From assembly GCA_949710005.1 (NCBI GenBank), contig OX453275.1:12676151-12740150 (forward strand): DNA of 64,000 nucleotides. Direction: 5' to 3'. The notes under the pieces are model-generated. The model was not told where the DNA came from. It did no database searches and saw only the letters and a list, made by a program, of their open reading frames with translations. How positions within the stretch are numbered: the stretch's first letter is position 1; every line of letters begins with the position of its first letter. The stretch comes from Ricordea florida (lineage: Eukaryota > Cnidaria > Anthozoa > Corallimorpharia > Ricordeidae). Shown here in pieces: positions 55,501 through 64,000 of this stretch. Position numbers and translations under genes: made by a program.

Positions 55501-58500
55501 CTAACTATCGAGTCTGTCCTTCAACTCATCTGCAATCCTCTGAAGCTGGGGCATAGCAACCTCCATGTAGAATTTTATGAAGTGAGCCATCTCCATTTTG
55601 ATCAGGGCAACTTCTTCATCCCATCGCTTTGTCATTTCAAACTTTTCAACGATCAATCTCTTGTAACGTACTGGTGTGTCTACAGGAACATTAAGAATTG
55701 AACAAAGAGAGAAAGAGAGAGGTTTAGCACCCTATTTAAGTCAAAAAGGTTGTATTGCTAAGAGAGCTATAACAAGCAATAAGCCTAATTGGTGATTGGT
55801 CAGGTAAGTTCTTCAAAAAACAAGCTGTTTCGGCCTATTTGGGCCTCGTCAGCACGGCGCAGCAAGATTACCCAGTCTGAATTAGCAAATCAGTAACCAA
55901 TCTAACAGCCTGAGCAATTAGCAGCCGTGGACAGCAATCAGTATAGTTACCTACATGTATGCCTACCTTGTACCAATGATACATAATTCACCTGCATTAT
56001 TTCCCCAAGGGAAGTTTCCATTCATGACGTCTGCAACTATACATGGGTTAGGGTTAGCATCTTGGATACCTGCTGTCCCTTCATTGTACTGCTGCATCCG
56101 AGATGTTAGCTTTGCCTTGTCAGCAGATATTTTTGTGCGCAGTTTGGATCGTTGTTTTGATGACTCTGTGAAAACAACAAGAGGGAAATTCTCAAGAAAA
56201 AATATGTTAGCATATAACAGAATATGTTTTTTAATCCTAACCCTGAGCCCTTATTAGAAAAAAAGTCATGCACACACCTGCCAATTTGCTCATGGAACGA
56301 GTAGTCTGTTCAATAGATGACACCAACATTTCAATTTCGTCTTGAAGCCGCACGCTGCTGGTAGAACCATGCAAGGCTTCTATTTCTAACAAACAGCAAT
56401 TTTGACGTGTCAGTACACTAGCGATGGGTACTGCAATACAACATGGCCGTACCTATTTTTGGAATGTTTACTGTGCCCTCCAAAAAAAAGCAGAATACGA
56501 AATTCAAAATGACTGCCAACGGTTGGAGTTTATGCCACCATAAATCATTGCAACAGAAACTTAAGAAACAAAAGCGGCAGGTTCAAAAGGTAGCTTTTGT
56601 GCACAGTGATTGGTGGGTTTTGATCCAGTTTGTTTGATTGATCGCAATGAACAATGGAACCATACGTGGTGACTTGAATTTCAGCTTCAGCTTTTCAGCA
56701 GCTGCAGTAAACAAACTAGGAAAAATTTTCCTTGCCTTATAATTTGCACATCGAATACTTGTTAATTATTACAACTATAACAGATCTCATGAAATAATTT
56801 TAAAATGTAGGGAATAATAAATTAAAATGGAAATGCATGATTACAACAAACCATGCACAATATCAATTTTACCTTGTGCATGACAAACAACAATGTTCTT
56901 CCACTCGTCTGCCTTAAATCGAACTGTTGGTACATTATATGCAACAAGAACTTCAGTGAATTCTTTCTCTGATTCACTTTGCATCTTAACAGCCTAGCAC
57001 ACCAAAGATAAGAAGAATAGATGAGGTTATTCTGAAGCTAACAACCTATAGTATTTTCATATATTGACCTCTACGATTATATCACAAATACTGCAATCTG
57101 AATTGTACTCACTATTGATTCTGTAATAGACAGCCAGTATCAGAAAGGTGAACAACATGTACAGTTTAACCTTTAATGTAACAATGCAATGGAATAAAGA
57201 ATTGTTTAAGAAATTACATTATTGACTCTTGATTTCTATGTGAAATAGTTGATTTGGGCTATGCCCTCAGGTTCCCTCGTCAACTCTTGCTCAGTAAAAA
57301 TCTTCAGCCCAGGACCTAAACATCAAATAACATATGTATGTGTACTGTATGTGTATTAAGAGCAGGGGGGGGGGAGCATACTCACACGAGTGTAGCGTTT
57401 TGCAAGACTCTGCACCATGCCAACAATTTTCCTCCTGTTCCATGAGAGGGCATGCTTAGTGATGAGCTCTTCTCGATCTGGAAAATTTAAATAACATTTA
57501 TTTAAGCATTTGTTTCGAATAATGTTCTTCATCAATTTGTTATTTGTATTATGTGCTGCGGTTTAATTTCTTTTAAACGAACGATTTTTTTTAAATTCCC
57601 ATTCTTACAAATTATGGTAATGATTCGGAGACAGCAGGAATTCTAAATATTACTACACTGACTTGGAACGTTTTAAATAAAAAACATATCCAAATGCTAG
57701 AAATCTGTTTTTCAGCCTGTGTGATCTTCCTTTCATGGCTAGTATATAACTTCTTTTTGAAGGTTTCCACTCACTCTCAGGAAGCATGTACTTGGTGGTG
57801 TTTCCACATCGTGACATGTGAGAGTTGATCTGTTCTACTTCTTCACCAGTGGAACAGGCACTTCCATCTTGCCATCGACCTCCCCATATAACCTGCATGA
57901 TTATAATTAGACTGATAGCCAAGTGAAAATACTGCAGAAACAGACTTACAATATTGGAATGTTTTTGCAAAACAATATACAATAATAGCTAGGGTGGTAC
58001 AGGTAGGACAATTACTATTCAAACATTTTTTTCTAAATGATATGAGTATTTGCATTAGGGTGGGGAGGGTGTACGGTGAGGCATTCTTTTGTATTGGATA
58101 AATATATGTTTACCTGGCATGTCCAATTGTGAGCCTTGGCATGCATAACGGACAAGGCAGGTTTCATGTCACTTCCATCAAGACCACCAGCCTTTCTCGC
58201 CCACTTCCAGTATTTGCAAACTATATCCTCCCAAAAAAACTTGACGCCAGCTGGTATCATTTTTTTGAGATGAATATAGTTTGCATAACCATACAATTCC
58301 CCCTGAAACATATTCACTGCCCACTGGGCCAAGCCATGCCTGCAACCTGTAAATAAAGGACTTAATTGTAAATACAGCTAGTACAGTAAAATCAGCCAGA
58401 CTTAAATTAAGGTAAAAAACAGATATTTGTTTCATTCTAGTTTGACCTGCTATCTCCAGTCCAGTTTCATCCAATTTGGCTGACTTACTGCCTTTGTTGT

Positions 58501-61500
58501 TGGCCGCCCAACAGTGGGTATCTCCACATCTATTGTCACTATCCTGTAAACAACGCAAACATGAAAACACCTGCCTTTTTACATCAGCTTTAATATACAC
58601 TGTAAGATTAATTGCACAGTATATTGAAACTGATGTTAGCAAATAAGAAATAAGATGCAATATCTTGACACTACAGCCAAACATTATGGAGGTAGAATTT
58701 ATATCAATTTTAGACCTTTGAGTCCAAGTGAAATGTATGTTAAAAAGAGAGGTATTCCCTGATTACAAAACTGTACTAAAAGCTTTGATATTATTTAACT
58801 GAAGCATGGCAGCAAGTAAAAAAGGACAATCAAGTGTGAGAAGCAACAAGATCACTACGCCATATTAAACAAAATAATGCTACACGATTTGACTAAATAT
58901 ACTGTCCAAAATACATACAACTGACAAACCTTAGATTTTGGCTGCTTTGCATAAACTGTTTTCATGTGACAGTCAACATCATTATTACTAGCAATAAACA
59001 CATCACCATAATATGATGGCCTTCTTTGACTGCAAATGATATAAGGAATAAAACAATAAATACATTTTTAAAAATGAAGAACAAAACACTTTTCTTTGTT
59101 AGACACCTATTTTGGATCATATTTAAAAGTGATCCTCTTTTATTGAAGTGTATAAAAATACCAGCAGTGCAGTTGTATGTGCACCCCTTCAACAGGTATT
59201 AAAACATAAATACAGCTGAAATATACAATTTTTGTTACAATAATATTATTATTGTAACAGTAAAATTCACAACCTACCTTCCTGATGACTGGTAACGATA
59301 CAATTTCATGTTTCCATCAACATGACAGGAATGTTGACTTATTGAACACGTTGGACACTTTAAATAATCCATGCCTTGAAGTCGACAAAGTTCATACTGG
59401 CAAAATTTCCATTCTTTAAACGAGCGACTGAATGTTGCATGATTGATTGTTGGTTCCTGCAAAACATAAACCAACAAAACAATGAAACCAATGCCACATA
59501 TGTACAGTATATACTCAGTTGCTGTGACAAGGTGTAATAACTAGTTAATAAAAGATATGTAAGGCACAAATAAATAATCAATTTTTGCATGAGAGTAGGT
59601 GTTTTTTAACAGTAAATTAAGGGAACATGCATGCATCATTTTGTTTATTCTATAAAATAAATAGAAGTGATGTACCATTCTAAAATCATCCTTGCAACAC
59701 ATACAATAAATAATGTCCAATAAAGGACAAAGGTTGGCAACTGATGAATTAGGAATAAGAAACAATAACAAGAACAACACAGAATAGAAAGCATAGTAGC
59801 TCTCATGTGCAATTACATTTAAATAAATCATTGGTCCCAAAATAATGTGCAGCGGCTGCATTGTTATCACAGCTAGGCCCATACTTTCTGTTCTGTTGTT
59901 GGTTCTTGTTCTATAAACCAATGTTGTAAAATTGTGCAACACCTGCTGCACCAGATAAAAAATTGTAATGAACTAAAGCAGTACCCTTCCTTTCATCAAA
60001 GACACATCCTCAAGTGCTCTAATGAATGATGTCTCAGATGTCCCTGGCATTCTCTTCTGGAGCGAGTCCCACAGCTGAAAAAGGCGCTGATCAAATACAT
60101 AAGTTGTGTCAGTAGGACTGCCCGGCCAATACCCTGCATGGACAACACCAGCTAGTGTCCAGGATGGAGCAATGTCATTGCACCTCTTGCAGTGGATCAC
60201 AGACTTGTTTAAATCAAACCGACCTGGAGGTACACAGAAACACAAAAGCATATCATGAGACAAAGATTACAAAAAGATAGACGTCTAAATGAGTCATCAT
60301 TCGAACTAAGAGATAACATATATAAATATATTTAAAATACATCTAATATCTAAAAACTAGACTTGTTTGTAAACTAGTTAATTCTAATTAGCATAAAACA
60401 ATAATTATTTTATTAACCATTAAATGAAATTTTCATATTCAAACAGCATGCAGAAATTTTACAACAAAAATACAGAGTTGATACCTTTTTCATTTACAAT
60501 AATTAGAGTCTCCTTGGTATTCACAGTTATTTGCTGTAATGCTCCAGGTTCGTTACACTTGGAACAGAAAGCTGGCAATTTGACAACTGGATATAGCTTG
60601 GCTTGAAGGGCAGATAAAAACAAAGAGCAAATGTAAGTATGTTGAAAAATCTATAACTTTAGGAAGCTGTTTACCACCATTTTCATTGTTTAGCAATGAT
60701 TCAAATCAAAACTCCTGTGAAATGCTTCCAAAATTCTGTCAATGAAAGAATAAGCTGGTTTCAAAGTTTGCTTATGGAAAAAACAACGCATCCATTTATG
60801 GTATTAGACATAGGCGAAATTCAATGCCAGCTTAATGTTTGATTGATAGAAATGTTGGAAACATTTACACGGAATTTTTGGCATGAATCACTGCGTAGCA
60901 ATGCAAAAACTTTATTAGCAGTTGCATCATTGACGAAAATTCAATACACAACAAAATTATATTAAAGGAAAATGTAGCAAAAACATGGCATCATGATCAC
61001 TTTGTACGGGGGAACCTGGTTGACAGTAACACTGTTGTCAAGCAATGAAAAATTGGTCATGTTCACAGGGGTAGCCATGTCAATGCATGAGGTTGCACAT
61101 TTGATCACTATATAATATCTCCTTGAAAAAGCATGCCAGCAATAGCAATCAGTGACACATACAAGCAAGAAAATGTGAATAAGCACTGCCCTAATATAAG
61201 AACAGACTTGAACAGTGTCCCAGGTAACAATTCTATAACAGGGTAAAGGAACTTTGGTGCCATTACAATTATAGGTGTTGAATAATGTTTGACTCATTCA
61301 CTACAATCTATGAAATGGTGTACTTACAGGTACTTTGCATAGTTCCATTCTTGTCAAGTGTGACAGTTGGAGGGATGGCTTGAAAATACCCATTTAAATA
61401 CCCATCTCTGTTGTGAAAAGGTAAAAACTGGTGCACCTTTTCATCACACGATGGACACATAAAACTAACTGCACACTCCGTACATCGCACTAGCACTGTC

Positions 61501-63421
61501 CCTTCCAAGCACACTTGGCAACAATCTGGAAATGGGAGTCCCTCATAGCTTAGGACAGCCTCAAATAGAAGTTTTCTTGAAGTGTCCCAGCGGGATGTTA
61601 AATTGGACATCCTGTTCTCCCAACTTCTTGGAGTTAAAGGAAGATCAAGTGAGTGCAAAAACTCATCACATTTGGCTAAAGTTGCCTCAAGATTATCATC
61701 TGCGAAAATAAAAATTATGGCTTTTGTTACCTTTAAGGGTCTCACAAAAAATAAATTATAGAGAAAACAACGGTCTGGTTAGCTTAACTGGTTAGTTTAG
61801 TTTAGTTGGCTTAAATCTATGTTCTTAAATCTTGCGCGTGCACTCAGAAAGTTGCTTTTTGCTATATAGCGCGAGTCGCTTAAAAGTAACAAATGACAGG
61901 AGTATTTCAATAATAAGCCAAAGATTATGTCAGTTAAAATTTAAAAGTATCAATAAAATTTTAATGATATGACTTAATCAGTTAAAACTGTTATTGCATG
62001 CATCTCCTCACCTCATAGTGACCTCATATTGACTCATATCATTCATTTATGATAATGTGATAATTTAATCCACTATCAGAGTATAAAATTATGCATACAA
62101 ATGTATAATGTTTGGAGCATTGAATTTAGCATGACAGCATCTGACAGGGGACATTAATGCAACAGCTGATAGAAAACAATAAATTTAGAATTCAGTCAAT
62201 CCTACCATGAATGCTTGTAGAACACTGCTGGAATTCTACCAAACCTTGTCAGATTTTACCAAAACCTCTATGTCCACGACAGGTACCAAATGAAGCACCG
62301 TGTGTTGTTTTAACAGGAATAAAAGGTAATAAACATGGATTGTGTGCCTAACTTAAGGAATACAAAATACTTACCCTCAAGATTAGAGGATGATTGTTGT
62401 TCTACCCTCACTTCATCATCTTCATCCAAATCTACATTATCTGCATTGGAGTTAAGCATACTTTTGGAATGAATGTCAATATACCAAAATCATACACGAG
62501 AACTGCAGAAGAAATGTGAGTGAAATTTGTGATCCTCCTACACTATTTTAGTTGATCACAAAGCTGTGTGGATCAAAATTTTCACATTTCCATATACACA
62601 TTAATGATTTTCATATAATTTTTATTCACATTCATTTATTCACCACCATCAGGTACGTTACAAACTCACAATGACCTATCTAGCACAAAATACTGGCTTG
62701 GTAGCTCAAGTGGCTAAACAACTGCACTGGCGGGTATTGCATGGGTACAAGGCAAATCCCGGAAAAACCAGATTTTTAAAAGGTTTTCAAATGTTTAAGT
62801 TGATAATTATAAACTGTGAGGAACACAAATTAACTTATAGCATAAATAAAGAAATAACTTTACAACTAGTATCTATGGAAACATTTGTTGAGCGACCAGC
62901 TAAATATAGCCAACATCACTCAAACAACAAAGCTAGGTAGATGTAAACTTCTAGTTCGGTCCATTCATTATAAGAAGGCCAGGCACAGCCACAAAAGGGA
63001 AAATCTCGAAAATCTCCAACACGCGATCACAGAAAAATTATCTATAATTATTGCCAAATATCGTGTGTTTAAATTAGAAGGAACATTTCCATTATTATTA
63101 TATGTCAGTTAACGAAAAAATAACCTTAATATAAGTTAACATTTTTACAATAAAATCAAATTTACCCTCAATGGCTGAACTGCTGGCGATGGCGTAACTG
63201 GTAGATGGCAAGTCGAAATTTTCTCTTTCTGGTTGCTGGAACCGAGGTTTATACGGGTATTGACTTTCGCGTTTGCCCGTAATAGGATCGCGAAAAATTA
63301 AATAACGAGACTTTTTTTTGCGTTTTTTCATTTTTTTAACAAACTCATCGGCTTCATTAAGGATTACTTCGAAAGACTGCTTGGAACTTTCAGCTCGCTT
63401 GCTCCGCTTCGCGGCCGCCAT
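55501..63421 (-). CDS. KDZ-superfamily transposase, 816 aa, 15 exons, intact
   Basis: Exons: 63166-63421, 62375-62440, 61328-61699, 60485-60601, 59985-60223, 59278-59456, 58930-59029, 58447-58543, 58114-58346, 57775-57892, 57386-57477, 56873-56993, 56278-56385, 55992-56165, 55501-55679. Every junction is GT/AG and in phase; no internal stop. ATG 63421 has A at -3 and G at +4; upstream in-frame ATGs are weaker. Residues 1-50 are basic (KRSKRAESSKQ, KKMKKRKKKSRY), a likely nuclear signal. About 185-215: cysteine cluster (CCQVCLEGTVLVRCTEC ... CPSCDEKVH) of the CxC type found in KDZ proteins. 305-330: GYWPGSPTDTTYVFD. 384-399: CPTC ... HVDGN, first Asp D397. 456-479: CWAAN, LDETG, CRHG. 516: second Asp in WEDIVCKYW. 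534-573: VMHAKAHNWTCQ and GEEVEQ with the Glu near E570. A coiled C-terminus follows. The RNase H-fold transposase would bind the TIRs and cut in the nucleus. It is convergent with the accessory gene. Confidence 0.88.
55826..55853 (-). ncRNA. Hammerhead-like motif in transposase intron 14
   Basis: The minus strand reads CTGACGA, stem II GGCC-CAAATA-GGCC, GAAACAGC. The downstream triplet is GTT and stem I is not evident, so it is probably an inactive retroelement remnant. Confidence 0.4.
62696..62765 (+). repeat. Degenerate tRNA-derived SINE head
   Basis: TTGGTAGCTCAAGTGGCTAA (A box) and GGGTACAAGGCAAATCCCG (decayed B box) in transposase intron 1. Same family as 2385-2456. Confidence 0.45.
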
Positions 63422-63485
63422 TTTCTTTTCTGGTCTCATGCAACAAAGCACCACGGGAAGATATCAGCCTTGGCCCGTTAAATTA

Positions 63486-63555
63486 ATGATATCCATAATT
63501 TCAAGCCTCTTTTGCAATTTATGCTATTCATTATTCTTATGGAGATATCGTGTTG
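63486..63555 (-). repeat. Right terminal inverted repeat
   Basis: Inverse of 40103-40172 with three mismatches; ends ATATCGTGTTG. It lies 65 bp upstream of the transposase start codon and so probably overlaps its promoter. Confidence 0.92.
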
Positions 63556-63562
63556 AGTTATT
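63556..63562. repeat. Right 7-bp target site duplication
   Basis: AGTTATT, identical to 40096-40102. Confidence 0.9.
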
Positions 63563-64000
63563 AGGGAAGTCACTTTTCCACGGGCGTAGAGGGAGGGTGA
63601 GTTTTCGGTGTTCAATTAACAAGTCAGCGGTAGTTTGGAAATGAGAAAACGTATAAATATCAATAAGTATCGAGATTATTGTGAAAACAAACATACAAAA
63701 CAGGGGAGAATTGTTCCTTAGTGTATGCTTTCATGTCTGCGGTAACACCGGCTTTTAATACATATTTGTAATAAATCGCCATTCAAGGTCAAAAACTGAA
63801 AATCACAAATACTGTAGCCTCGGGCTGAATCAGAAATATTTATAGCTGGTGTTGTACTTTCACTGCACACAGCGTGAAACTAAATCAATGCAACTCTCAT
63901 GGGGGGCACTCCGGATTTCAAGTTCCGATTCAAGTGATGGGGGCTGGTCGTCTCGGATATTTTTATTACAAGAGAATGCGTGACAAATACAATGATCCTA
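63563..64000. other. Right flank of the KDZ element
   Basis: Before insertion this would have adjoined 40095, so it is the displaced upstream region of MED25. No gene or repeat recognised. Confidence 0.45.

Larger units (their letters stand above)
40103..63555. mobile_element. 23.45-kb KDZ-superfamily DNA transposon
   Basis: 70-bp terminal inverted repeats (40103-40172 and 63486-63555) differ at only three positions and start CAACAC. They are flanked by an exact 7-bp duplication AGTTATT. Inside, two intact multi-exon genes run inward: a plus-strand cysteine-cluster protein (40289-47677) and a minus-strand KDZ transposase (63421-55501) with a downstream peptidase-like exon block. Between them lies about 6.6 kb of tandem arrays and nested elements. 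Near-identical ends and an intact transposase frame suggest recent activity. The element sits about 300 bp upstream of the MED25 start codon. KDZ elements (Kyakuja, Dileera, Zisupton) are known from fish, fungi and other eukaryotes; the roughly 8-bp class of TSD fits. Confidence 0.88.

Noticed and set aside
58178-58684. 168-codon minus-strand frame
   Set aside because: Reads through an intron of the transposase in the wrong frame; the GT/AG exons 58447-58543 and 58114-58346 keep the KDZ motifs.

Overview
The window is eukaryotic (animal) nuclear DNA: AT-rich, intron-split genes with GT/AG junctions, and a dense layer of transposable elements. The one recognisable host gene is an animal Mediator subunit (MED25). 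The repeat mix (KDZ, Crypton-like, Penelope-like, BEL/Pao, CR1/Jockey-like LINEs, hAT, Helitron, tRNA-derived SINEs, hammerhead-ribozyme repeats) fits an anthozoan cnidarian such as a coral. That taxonomic call is inference.

Layout. 1-9.7 kb: MITEs, a tRNA-derived SINE, a DNA transposon with a CR1-like fragment inside it, and decayed Crypton-like tyrosine recombinase copies. 9.8-39.8 kb: twelve exons of MED25 on the minus strand, from a start codon at 39801 down to part of the C-terminal ACID/PTOV domain at 9779. The introns are up to about 6.6 kb (26.5 to 19.9 kb, where one exon was not found) and are full of nested elements: BEL/Pao, Crypton-like, Helitron, PLE, LINE and hAT. The 3' exons were not found and may lie beyond the left edge. 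40103-63555: one 23,453-bp DNA transposon with 70-bp terminal inverted repeats (67/70 identical) and an exact 7-bp target duplication, inserted about 300 bp upstream of the MED25 start codon.

The large transposon is the main result. Two multi-exon genes face inward from its ends. The minus-strand gene (63421 to 55501) is an intact 15-exon, 816-aa Kyakuja-Dileera-Zisupton (KDZ) type transposase with a cysteine cluster and candidate D, D and E catalytic residues. A further minus-strand exon block (55392 to 54324) encodes a cysteine-peptidase-like domain. It joins in phase to transposase exon 14 if exon 15 is skipped, but it carries a frameshift. The plus-strand gene (40289 to 47677) is an intact 5-exon, 519-aa protein with an N-terminal cysteine cluster, a low-complexity Ala/Pro/Thr region and an unrecognised C-terminus. 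Between the convergent genes lie three tandem 228-bp units, each with a hammerhead ribozyme (a retrozyme array), an 18-bp minisatellite, and a roughly 300-bp tandem array rich in AGGTCA nuclear-receptor half-sites. TTAA-flanked and fold-back MITEs sit in the element's introns.

All exon models come from reading splice junctions and checking phase by hand. No similarity search was run.
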